From DASZIT01 sp036489495 (lineage in GTDB: Bacteria > Actinomycetota > Acidimicrobiia > Acidimicrobiales > RAAP-2), in contig DASXFR010000068.1 in NCBI GenBank assembly GCA_036489495.1, positions 1 to 37,755 on the forward strand: a stretch of 37,755 nt of DNA. The letters are read 5' to 3'. The notes under the pieces are model-generated. The model ran no database searches and had not been told where the DNA came from. It worked only from the letters and a program-made list of their open reading frames with translations. The position numbers were made by a program, and so were the translations under genes. Position 1 is the stretch's first letter; each line of letters begins with the position of its first letter. Below are positions 9,037-15,877 of the stretch, one piece after another.

Positions 9037-9931
9037 GGTGTTCCCGTCAAGCGAGACCGGCGTCGGCGGGGACCTGGAGGCGTTGCGCTCGACCTTGCGT
9101 TGGCGCGGGAAGGTGATCGTCGCCTTCAGCGGCGGTGCCGACTCCGCCTTCGTCGCCTGGGTGGCCAACGACACCCTGGGACCCGACAACGTGGTGTGCG
9201 CCACCGCCGTCTCCCCGTCGCTGGCCCCCGAAGAACTGGCCGACTGCCGGGCGCTGGCCGCGGAGTGGGGCCTCCGGCTGGTGGAGGTGGCCACCGACGA
9301 GCTGGCCGACCCGGCCTACTCGGCCAATGACGGGTCCCGTTGCTATCACTGCAAGGCGTCGCTGCTGAACGCACTCGCCCCGATCCTGGACGGCGAGCTC
9401 GCCGGCCAAGGATCCACGGTGGTGCTCGGGGTCAACCTCGACGATCTCGGCGACCACCGGCCCGGGCAGGCGGCGGCGGCCGAACGGGGGGCGGCGTTCC
9501 CGCTGGTCGAATCGGGGTTCACCAAGGCCGATGTGCGGGCCTGGTCGAGAGCCCTGGGCCTCCGGACCTGGGACAAGCCGGCGGCGGCCTGCCTGGCCTC
9601 CCGGGTCCCCTACGGCACGCCGGTCACCCTCGGAACCCTGCGGTCGGTGGCCGAGGCCGAATCCGGGCTCCGGGCCCTGGGTATCGGCCAACTCCGGGTC
9701 CGTCACTACGGCGACACCGCCCGCATCGAGGTGATGGCCGAGGACCTCGATGCGGTGATCGCCCTCCGGGACCAGGTGACCGCCGCGGTGCATGCCGCCG
9801 GCTACCGCTACGTGACCCTCGACCTCGACGGGTTCCGGTCGGGGAACCTCAACGACGCCCTCGACGGGCAGGAGTCGGGCCCGACGGGCAACGGGCTGTC
9901 GTTGGCCACCGCACCGGGGGAGACCCGGTGA
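9029..9931 (+). CDS. larE: ATP-dependent sulfur transferase LarE (nickel-pincer cofactor synthesis)
   Basis: A 300-aa PP-loop ATPase. LarE adenylates the carboxylates of the LarB product and inserts sulfur to give the dithio form of the nickel-pincer nucleotide. Motifs are the PP-loop AFSGGADSAF (32-41), SRCYHCK (Cys 105 and 108) and KPAAACLASRVPYGTPVT (Cys 188). The last contains the cysteine that in Lactobacillus LarE is consumed as the sulfur donor. Having three candidate cysteines leaves open an iron-sulfur-type, reusable LarE. It overlaps hemQ (8 nt) and the NIL gene (GTGA). Its partner genes larB and larC are at 17130-19210 on the other strand; no larA is in the window. Confidence 0.9.
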   Translation: MAEVFPSSETGVGGDLEALRSTLRWRGKVIVAFSGGADSAFVAWVANDTLGPDNVVCATAVSPSLAPEELADCRALAAEWGLRLVEVATDELADPAYSANDGSRCYHCKASLLNALAPILDGELAGQGSTVVLGVNLDDLGDHRPGQAAAAERGAAFPLVESGFTKADVRAWSRALGLRTWDKPAAACLASRVPYGTPVTLGTLRSVAEAESGLRALGIGQLRVRHYGDTARIEVMAEDLDAVIALRDQVTAAVHAAGYRYVTLDLDGFRSGNLNDALDGQESGPTGNGLSLATAPGETR

Positions 9932-10167
9932 TCGGGGTGCGGGTCAAGCTGACGTTCCCCGACGAGCTGGTGCGCGAGCCGATCATCGCCCGGTTGATCC
10001 AGGAGCTCGACATCGTGCCGAACATCCGCCGGGCGGACGTGGGCGAGCACAGCGGGTGGATCATCTGCGAGCTCGACGGCAACGGGACCACCGTCGATCG
10101 GGCGGTGGAATGGCTGCGGGGAGAAGGCGTGCAGGTGGATCTGCTGGGTGACATCGTCGAGAGTTGA
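9928..10167 (+). CDS. Stand-alone NIL-domain protein
   Basis: A 79-aa protein whose GTG start overlaps the larE stop as GTGA. The sequence (VRVKLTFPDELVREPIIARLIQELDIVPNIRRADVGEHSGWIICELDG...) fits the NIL domain (PF09383), a ferredoxin-like fold otherwise found at the C-terminus of methionine ABC ATPases (MetN) and fused to ferredoxins linked to sulfide assimilation. There is no ATPase, no Cys cluster and no membrane segment, so it is probably a small-molecule-sensing or partner-binding module. Co-translation with larE points to a role in sulfur or cofactor handling; the ligand is unknown. Confidence 0.8.
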   Translation: MIGVRVKLTFPDELVREPIIARLIQELDIVPNIRRADVGEHSGWIICELDGNGTTVDRAVEWLRGEGVQVDLLGDIVES

Positions 10168-10199
10168 TCGACGCGGGCGACCGGACGTCGGGGGGATGG

Positions 10200-11021
10200 A
10201 TGGACCAGACAACTGAAGAATGGCTGTTCGCCAATCGCCGCAAATGGGACGAGCGGGTGGGCGTCCATGCCGCCTCCCGCTTCTATGACGTCGACGGCTG
10301 GCTTCGGCGCCGGCCCGGGCCGCGCTCCCGGGAGGTCGAAGTCCTCGGGGACGTCCGAGGCCTCGACCTGCTGCACCTGCAGTGCCATTTCGGCCTCGAC
10401 ACCCTGGCCTGGGCGGATGCCGGCGCCCGGGTCACCGGCCTGGATTTCTCCCCGGAGGCGATCCGGAAGGCGGAGGAACTCGCCCGCCTGGCCGGGCTCC
10501 AGGACCGTGCCCACTTCGTGGTCTCCGACGTCTACGCCGCCACCGAGGCGCTCGGGCACGTCACCTTCGACATCGTCTACGTGAGCCTCGGGGCGTTGTG
10601 CTGGCTACCCAGTGTGGAGCGGTGGGCCGATCAGGCGGCCGCCTCGGTGCGTCCCGGTGGCCGGCTCTATCTCCACGAGGTGCACCCGTTGGCCTGGGCG
10701 CTGGCCAACGAATCGCCGGAGATCGAGTACTCCTACTTCGAAGAGCCCGACCCGTTCGTCGATGATTCCAACGTCACCTACACCGACACCGACCGGCCGC
10801 TCCGGCCCACCCGGAGCTACGAGTGGAACCACAGCATCGGAGAAGTCGTCACCGCCCTCATCCACCGTGGCCTGCGGATCGACGTGCTGGAGGAACACGA
10901 CTGGACGGTTCACCAGGTCTTCCCGTGGCTGGTGGAGACCGCCCCGGGACGTTGGTCGGCCCCGCAAGGGCATCCTCGGGTTCCGCTCACCTACACGGTG
11001 CTGGCGACCCAGACCGGCTGA
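10200..11021 (+). CDS. Class I SAM-dependent methyltransferase
   Basis: A 273-aa Rossmann-fold methyltransferase. The SAM-binding motif reads LDLLHLQCHFGLDTL followed by GARVTGLDFSPEAI, with HFVVSDVY as motif II and VRPGGRLYLHEVHP as the post-motif region. The substrate is not evident. ATG 10200 is chosen because GGGGG (10191-10195) lies just upstream; an earlier TTG at 10164 would add 12 residues and overlap the NIL gene. It is the last gene of the hemQ-larE-NIL operon. It could also be an independently useful housekeeping methyltransferase carried along. Confidence 0.8.
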   Translation: MDQTTEEWLFANRRKWDERVGVHAASRFYDVDGWLRRRPGPRSREVEVLGDVRGLDLLHLQCHFGLDTLAWADAGARVTGLDFSPEAIRKAEELARLAGLQDRAHFVVSDVYAATEALGHVTFDIVYVSLGALCWLPSVERWADQAAASVRPGGRLYLHEVHPLAWALANESPEIEYSYFEEPDPFVDDSNVTYTDTDRPLRPTRSYEWNHSIGEVVTALIHRGLRIDVLEEHDWTVHQVFPWLVETAPGRWSAPQGHPRVPLTYTVLATQTG

Positions 11022-11052
11022 GCCGGAGGGGCGGATCGGGGTGGGCCCGGGA

Positions 11053-11238
11053 TCAGCCCTCGTCGGTGGTGCGGATCGTCCAGCCGGCGCCTGACACCTT
11101 GCGCGGCTCGTAGAACAGGCATCCTTCCGGGCAGGCGAAGGGGATGTGCTCGTTGGCCCCCATGCGGCACCGCTCGAGCTTCTCCTCGTGGCGGGTGGTC
11201 TGCATGATGTAGTGACGACAGTCCTCGTTGACGGGCAC
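11053..11238 (-). CDS. Small cysteine-rich protein (61 aa), probable metal-binding
   Basis: Read from GTG 11238. The protein holds CRHY..., C, then CPEGCLFYEPR and ends SGAGWTIRTTDEG, with four Cys and two His residues spaced like a small zinc site. Similar short proteins (CRHY...C...ACPxGCxFFEPR...GW) occur in actinobacteria as far as I remember, with no assigned function. The start has only a weak ribosome site, and the open frame continues upstream, so the N-terminus is uncertain. It is convergent with the methyltransferase and divergent from the Nudix gene. Confidence 0.6.
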   Translation of the reverse strand: MPVNEDCRHYIMQTTRHEEKLERCRMGANEHIPFACPEGCLFYEPRKVSGAGWTIRTTDEG

Positions 11239-11381
11239 GCCCCATTGTGCCCGAATTCGGCCCCCGATCGGTATGCAGGCCGGATGAACGCCGCGGGGCC
11301 GGGGCGCCGGAGGCGGCCGGAGACGGCAAAACCAGGTCGCCAGGGGCCCGGGTGGGCGGTGGCTCCCGGGCGGTGGTGAGG

Positions 11382-11397
11382 TAGCGTCGGGCGGGTG
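11382..11397 (+). promoter_or_regulatory. Leaderless -10 element for the Nudix gene
   Basis: TAGCGT (11382-11387), a 7-nt gap, then GTG at 11395; no Shine-Dalgarno is present. Confidence 0.45.
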
Positions 11398-12093
11398 GAA
11401 CCTGCCCCATCCACCAAACAGTTGTTGCGCTGGAGCGAAGCCCTGGCCGGCATCGCCCGGACCGGGCTCGGCTTCACCGAGTCCCTCTACGAGCAGGAGC
11501 GGTTCGAGGAAATCCTGCGGGTGGCGGCCGACATCCGGGTGGCGGTCGATGAAGGTTCGGAAGGGGTCGAGGACGCCGACGGCCGGGTCGAGGAGTGGAT
11601 GTCCTTGGTCGGGAAGGGCGTGCCCGGCTATGTGACCCCGAAGGTGGCCGTCGGGGCGGCGGTGGGGAACGACCAGGGGGAGATCCTGCTGGTCAAGCGG
11701 GCCGATTCCGGGGTGTGGCTGTACCCGACTGGATGGGCCGACGTCGGCTACTCCGCCGCCGAGGTGGTGGTGAAAGAGGTCGAGGAGGAGACCGGCATCG
11801 AGGTGGAGGTGGTCCGACTCATCGCCGTGCTCGATGGGCTCCGGGTGGGTATCAGCCGGATACCGCTTTACTCGTTGGTGTTCCAGTGCCGGCCGGTGGG
11901 CGGCGAGCTCCGGGCCCACCCGCTGGAATGCTCGGATGTCGGTTGGTTCTCCCTCGAGCATCTCCCCCAACCGCTGGCCGGGGCCGAACGCTGGGGTCGC
12001 CACGTCTTCGCCGCCCTCCGGGGGGAGCCGATCGAAGTGCTGTACGACTCGGTGCGCGTCCCGACCTGGCGGGGCGATCCGGACAAGGTCTGA
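11395..12093 (+). CDS. Nudix hydrolase with N-terminal helical domain
   Basis: A 232-aa protein. Residues ~6-70 match the helical N-terminal domain (PF12535 type) found in a group of ADP-ribose/nucleotide-sugar pyrophosphatases. Residues ~82-215 are the Nudix fold. The Nudix box (113-134) reads GWADVGYSAAEVVVKEVEEETG: the EExxEE-type metal ligands are present, the usual Arg is Lys, and the first Glu position is Tyr. The substrate is likely a nucleoside diphosphate derivative and cannot be fixed from sequence. The GTG start lacks a ribosome site and looks leaderless. The GNAT gene follows after 7 nt. Confidence 0.85.
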   Translation: MEPAPSTKQLLRWSEALAGIARTGLGFTESLYEQERFEEILRVAADIRVAVDEGSEGVEDADGRVEEWMSLVGKGVPGYVTPKVAVGAAVGNDQGEILLVKRADSGVWLYPTGWADVGYSAAEVVVKEVEEETGIEVEVVRLIAVLDGLRVGISRIPLYSLVFQCRPVGGELRAHPLECSDVGWFSLEHLPQPLAGAERWGRHVFAALRGEPIEVLYDSVRVPTWRGDPDKV

Positions 12094-12100
12094 GCCGTCG

Positions 12101-12586
12101 ATGGTCGACATGAACGGTTCGGCGCCGGCGCCGCGGGCGACTGCCGGTGCGGTGGAGGTGTCCGAGGCATTCTCGGTCACCCCGGAAATGGTCGAGGCGT
12201 TTGCCCGGCTGGTCCCGCAGCTGTCGTCGTCGTCCCCCGGCCCGAGCGCCGCCGACCTCGAGGCCATCGTCGCCTCGTCGGCGTCGGTGCTGTTCGTGGC
12301 CACCGACCCGTCCGGAGTCATCGTCGGATCGTTGACCCTTGCGCTGTTCCGGGTCCCCACCGGGGTGAGGGCATGGATCGAGGACGTGGTGGTCGACGAG
12401 TCGGCCCGGGGAGCGGGAGCCGGGGAGGCGCTGGTGACGGCCGCGCTGGCCCGGGCCGATGCCGCCGGGGCGAAGTCGGTGGACCTGACCTCCCGGCCCA
12501 GCCGGGACGGGGCCAACCGGCTCTACCTCCGGCTCGGGTTCGAGCCCCGCCAGACCAACGTCTATCGCTACAACGCCGCTCGCTGA
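12101..12586 (+). CDS. GNAT-family N-acetyltransferase
   Basis: A 161-aa single-domain acetyltransferase. The acetyl-CoA-binding stretch IEDVVVDESARGAGAGEALVTAAL (R/Q-x-x-G-x-G/A type) is followed by the C-terminal NRLYLRLGFEPRQTNVYRY, the usual end of small-molecule and peptide acetylating GNATs. The N-terminal ~20 residues are low in complexity; an alternative ATG is at 12110. The gene starts 7 nt after the Nudix stop and is presumably in the same operon. The acceptor substrate is not predictable. Confidence 0.85.
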   Translation: MVDMNGSAPAPRATAGAVEVSEAFSVTPEMVEAFARLVPQLSSSSPGPSAADLEAIVASSASVLFVATDPSGVIVGSLTLALFRVPTGVRAWIEDVVVDESARGAGAGEALVTAALARADAAGAKSVDLTSRPSRDGANRLYLRLGFEPRQTNVYRYNAAR

Positions 12587-12628
12587 TCTGAGCCCCGGCC
12601 CGCGGAAGGACCGGATCGAACCCAGCAG

Positions 12629-12643
12629 TAGCCTCCGGGTGTG
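12629..12643 (+). promoter_or_regulatory. Leaderless -10 element for the DCC gene
   Basis: TAGCCT (12629-12634) is followed by 6 nt and the GTG at 12641, with no ribosome site. Confidence 0.45.
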
Positions 12644-13021
12644 CTCAGTTCCCGGGTGCCGATCCTGATCTACGACGGCGACTGCGGGTTCTGCACTTCG
12701 GTGGCGGCCGACATCTCCCGCCGATGGCGGGCCCCGGCCCAAGCCCTGGCCTGGCAATCCCTCGGCGAGAACGGGTTGGCCGAGCTCGGGCTCACCCCGG
12801 ACGCCGCCCAACGGGCGGCCTGGTGGGTCGACGAGCACGGCCGGCAGTTCGGCGGGCACCTGGCGGTGGCCAAAGCCCTGCTCGCCGCCCGGGGGTGGCG
12901 CCGGGCGGCCGGCGCTGCCATCCTGACGCCCCCGGTGAGCTGGCTGGCGGCGGTGGGCTACCGGTTGGTCGTCCGTTACCGGCACCGGCTGCCGGGAAGC
13001 ACCAACGCCTGCTCCACGTAG
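12641..13021 (+). CDS. DCC-family (DUF393) thiol-disulfide oxidoreductase-like protein
   Basis: A 126-aa protein with the family-naming motif YDGDCGFCT at 11-19 (DxxCxxC; Cys 15 and 18), a conserved AWQSL segment and the GHLAVAKALLA helix. DCC proteins are predicted thioredoxin-like redox proteins, and few have a tested function. No signal peptide is seen; the C-terminal half has a hydrophobic stretch (AAILTPPVSWLAAVGYRLVV) that could associate with membrane. The start is GTG 12641, probably leaderless. Confidence 0.85.
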   Translation: MLSSRVPILIYDGDCGFCTSVAADISRRWRAPAQALAWQSLGENGLAELGLTPDAAQRAAWWVDEHGRQFGGHLAVAKALLAARGWRRAAGAAILTPPVSWLAAVGYRLVVRYRHRLPGSTNACST

Positions 13022-13133
13022 GCTCGGGTCCGGCGCCGAATCTGGACCCCGTCACTCCAAGGATTCGCTGGCCAGGTGGCTATTCGGCGGCTCCCCGACG
13101 GGCCACGGTTCGCCCTCGGGCTACGCTCACCCG

Positions 13134-13167
13134 AAGCCCGTTTGGGCACCAAGCCCGTTTGGGCACC
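13134..13167 (+). repeat. Two tandem 17-bp repeats, each a small hairpin
   Basis: AAGCCCGTTTGGGCACC occurs at 13134-13150 and 13151-13167. Each copy can fold as GCCC-GTTT-GGGC. The block ends just before the ribosome site AGGGAG of the lipoprotein gene, so it probably lies in the 5' UTR or promoter. Confidence 0.7.
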
Positions 13168-13183
13168 AAGGGAGTGAGATCAC

Positions 13184-13735
13184 ATGATTCGGCCGCGGAC
13201 GCTGATGGGAATTGCCGTACTGGCGTCGGGACTCGGCCTGGCCGCGTGTAGCTCGGGGACCAATTCGGCCTCCTCGACGACCACCACCAAGGCGTCGTCG
13301 GGATCGACCACCTCCACCTCCATCACCACCACCGGCGGAGCCGATCCGAACAGCGCCTTCTGCAAGGACCTGGCCGCCGCCAATTCGACCGAGACCACCC
13401 TCTCCAACAACCTCACCACCGCCATGGACACCAAGAACCTGGCCAAGGTCAAGACGGCGTTCGGGCCGTTCATCACCGAGAGCCAGTCGGAACTCCAGAA
13501 GGCGGGCGCCGCCGCCCCCAACGCCCCGGCCGCGGTGAAGGCCGCCTTCAAGACGGTCACCGACTTCTATACGCAGGTAAAGGCCAAAGTGTCCGCCGCC
13601 AAAGATCTGACCACGCTGCAGAGCGACATCACCAACCTGTCGAACTCCCAGCCGATCGTCGACGCTGGTAACACCATCTCCGGTTATGTCACTGCCCAGT
13701 GCGGCAGCCCCCCCACCACCACTTCGTCGACCTGA
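13184..13735 (+). CDS. Small secreted lipoprotein, function unknown
   Basis: A 183-aa protein with a lipoprotein signal peptide (MIRPRTLMGIAVLASGLGLAAC; lipobox LAAC, lipidated Cys ~22), then a Ser/Thr-rich linker (~residues 23-50). A helical domain follows (FCKDLAAANSTETTLSNNLTTAMD..., ATKAAFKTVTDFYTQVKAKV-like) and ends with a short Thr-rich tail. The pattern of a helical domain with N-terminal Cys and C-terminal Cys (~176) resembles uncharacterised actinobacterial lipoproteins. ATG 13184 follows AGGGAG. It is convergent with the FKBP gene and shares its terminator. Confidence 0.75.
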   Translation: MIRPRTLMGIAVLASGLGLAACSSGTNSASSTTTTKASSGSTTSTSITTTGGADPNSAFCKDLAAANSTETTLSNNLTTAMDTKNLAKVKTAFGPFITESQSELQKAGAAAPNAPAAVKAAFKTVTDFYTQVKAKVSAAKDLTTLQSDITNLSNSQPIVDAGNTISGYVTAQCGSPPTTTSST

Positions 13736-13751
13736 GCCGCCTCACACCGCC

Positions 13752-13774
13752 CCGGCCGGCGTCACGCCGGCCGG
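13752..13774. terminator. Bidirectional hairpin between convergent lipoprotein genes
   Basis: A perfect 10-bp G/C stem (CCGGCCGGCG 13752-13761 with CGCCGGCCGG 13765-13774; loop TCA) lies between two stop codons. There is no T-tract on either side, so it may be a simple barrier hairpin rather than a canonical terminator. Confidence 0.6.
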
Positions 13775-13787
13775 ACCCGACGTCGGC

Positions 13788-14348
13788 TCAACCGATCTTC
13801 ACCAGGTCGATGATGAAGATGAGGGTGTCGTTGGCGGCGATGCTCGACCCCTGGGGCGGGCTGGCCCCGTAGGCGAGGTCGGGCGGGATCACCAGTTCGC
13901 GCCGGCCGCCGACCTGCATGCCCACCATCCCTTCCGTCCATCCCTTGATCACCTGGTTGAGCGGGAACGACACCGGCTGTCCGGTGTTGTCGCTCCAGGA
14001 GGCGTCAAAGGTGTTCCCGTTGGACCAGGCCACCCCGACGTACTGCACGGTCACCGTGTCGGTCGACTTCACCGCCGGGCCGGTACCGGTGATCAGGTCG
14101 GTGCTCTCCAGCTGGGTGGGCGGCGTGCCGCTGGGCGGGTTGACGGTCGGCCGGGTCCCGAAGGTGCCCGCCGGCGAGGGGTTCTGCACCGGGGGCAGCG
14201 GCGCGACCTTGATCGGGGGCGCGGTGGTGGTGGTGGGGAAGGGGTTGGTGATGGCGGTCGGCGAGGAGGAGCTGCTGCACGCCGCCAACCCGAGGGAGCC
14301 GGCGGCCAGGGCGACGAGGGTGGCGGTACGCAGGCGCAGGCGAGACAC
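13788..14348 (-). CDS. FKBP-type peptidyl-prolyl isomerase lipoprotein
   Basis: A 186-aa lipoprotein. GTG 14348 is the start, as an AAAGGA-like site lies upstream and the signal peptide begins there (SRLRLRTATLVALAAGSLGLAAC, lipobox LAAC). A Pro/Thr linker follows. The last ~100 residues are an FKBP domain with VTVQYVGVAWSNGNTFDASW, FPLNQVIKGWTEGMVGMQVGGRRELVIPPDLAYG and NDTLIFIIDLV. It would speed prolyl cis/trans isomerisation of exported proteins at the outer face of the membrane. The neighbouring lipoprotein is convergent. Confidence 0.9.
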   Translation of the reverse strand: MSRLRLRTATLVALAAGSLGLAACSSSSSPTAITNPFPTTTTAPPIKVAPLPPVQNPSPAGTFGTRPTVNPPSGTPPTQLESTDLITGTGPAVKSTDTVTVQYVGVAWSNGNTFDASWSDNTGQPVSFPLNQVIKGWTEGMVGMQVGGRRELVIPPDLAYGASPPQGSSIAANDTLIFIIDLVKIG

Positions 14349-14480
14349 GTTGGGGGTCCTTTCGGGAGGGCTGAGGGTCGGGTTCCGGGCGGTTGAGGGG
14401 CCACGGACAGAATCAGTTCGCAGAACGGTAGCCGCCGCCGGCGCACCACGGTAGGCAGGCCCGAAATCGCGCCCAGCCCA

Positions 14481-14496
14481 TAGGCTGAAATGCATG
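14481..14496 (+). promoter_or_regulatory. Leaderless -10 element for the flavoprotein gene
   Basis: TAGGCT (14481-14486), a 7-nt gap, then ATG 14494; no ribosome site. Confidence 0.5.
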
Positions 14497-15849
14497 CGAT
14501 TCGTGATCATCGGCGGGGGGCCGGCCGGCAACCAGGCCGCCACCCACGCCGCCCGGCTGGGGGTCGAGGTCACCCTCATCGAGCGGGACGTGATCGGCGG
14601 GGCGGCCAACCTGTGGGACTGCATCCCCTCCAAGGCGATGATCGCCACCGGCGGGGCCCTGTCCTACCTCCACCGCATCGCCGGCATGGGGGTGGAGCGG
14701 GCCGGCGGCACCCTCGACCTGGAGCTGCTGCGCAAGCGGATCACCGCCATCACCGACAACCTCGAGCAGACCAACTCCAAGATCCTCGCCAGCCAGCAGG
14801 TCGAGCTGGTCCGGGGCACCGCCACCGTCACCGGGCCCCACACCGTGGTGGCCGACACCGCCGACGGCCCCCGGACCTTCGAGGCTGACGCCCTGATGGT
14901 CAGCACCGGGAGCCGCCCCCGGGTCCCCGACTGGTTCAACCACGACGCCGATCGCCTGCTGACCACCCGGGAGGCGTATCCGCCCAACGTGCTGCCCGAG
15001 CACCTGGTGGTCATCGGCTCCGGAGTGACCGGCGTGGAGTTCGTCCACATGTTCGCCTCGCTCGGCTGCGAAGTCACCCTCATCGTCAGCCGGCAGCAGG
15101 TGCTTCCCCAGAAAGACCCCGAGGTGGCGGCCGTTCTCGAGGCCGATTTCACCCGGCGCGGCGTGCGGTTGCTGAAAGGGGCCCGGGCCATCGCGGTCGA
15201 CCGGACCGAAGCCGGCGTGGTGGTGCGCTGCGACGACGGGCGGGTGGGGGCCGGCTCCCACGCGCTGCTGGCCATTGGCTCGGTCCCCAACTCGGAGGGG
15301 CTGGGGCTCGACGCCGCCGGGGTGGAGGTGGACCCCGGCGGTTACGTCCCGATCAACCAGCACTGCCAGACCAACGTCCCCCACATCTATGCCGCCGGTG
15401 ACCTGTCCGGCAAGCTGCCGCTGTCCTCGGTCGCCTCCATGCAGGGCCGCAAGATCGCCGAGCACGTGGTGGGCGGGCACACGGTGGCCCACCGCCACCT
15501 CAACTACGACCATGCTCCGTCGGCCATCTTCACCGAGCCGGAGATCGCCGACGTCGGGTTGGCCGAGGCCGACGCCTTCGCCGAGGGCCGGAAGATCCGG
15601 GTGACCAAGGTCCCGTTCGCCGCCAGCTCCCGGGCATTGATCGACAACGACCCCCGCGGCTTCGTCAAGATCATCTCCGACCCGGCCACCGGGGTGGTGC
15701 TGGGCGGTTCGATCGTGGGGCAGAACGCCTCGGAGCTCATCTCGGTGCTGGCGGTGGCGGCGACGGCGGGACTCCGGGTCGCCGACATCGTCGAGTCGAT
15801 GCTGGTGCACCCGACCCTCTCCGAGGCGTTGTCGGAGGCGGCCGAGTAG
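14494..15849 (+). CDS. Pyridine-nucleotide disulfide oxidoreductase family flavoprotein (LpdA-like quinone reductase)
   Basis: A 451-aa two-dinucleotide-fold flavoprotein. GGGPAG (7-12) binds FAD, VVIGSGVTGVEF (~171-182) binds NAD(P)H, YAAGD is the second FAD motif, and a C-terminal dimer domain ends HPTLSE. The redox-active CxxxxC of dihydrolipoamide dehydrogenase is reduced to one cysteine: GGAANLWDCIPSK keeps only the second Cys (43). This matches the mycobacterial LpdA (Rv3303c) class, described as NAD(P)H:quinone reductases rather than lipoamide dehydrogenases. So I expect electron transfer to quinones or small oxidants, not disulfide chemistry. Confidence 0.85.
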   Translation: MRFVIIGGGPAGNQAATHAARLGVEVTLIERDVIGGAANLWDCIPSKAMIATGGALSYLHRIAGMGVERAGGTLDLELLRKRITAITDNLEQTNSKILASQQVELVRGTATVTGPHTVVADTADGPRTFEADALMVSTGSRPRVPDWFNHDADRLLTTREAYPPNVLPEHLVVIGSGVTGVEFVHMFASLGCEVTLIVSRQQVLPQKDPEVAAVLEADFTRRGVRLLKGARAIAVDRTEAGVVVRCDDGRVGAGSHALLAIGSVPNSEGLGLDAAGVEVDPGGYVPINQHCQTNVPHIYAAGDLSGKLPLSSVASMQGRKIAEHVVGGHTVAHRHLNYDHAPSAIFTEPEIADVGLAEADAFAEGRKIRVTKVPFAASSRALIDNDPRGFVKIISDPATGVVLGGSIVGQNASELISVLAVAATAGLRVADIVESMLVHPTLSEALSEAAE

Positions 15850-15877
15850 TCACACCCGCCTGCCACCCTGTCCGGGT

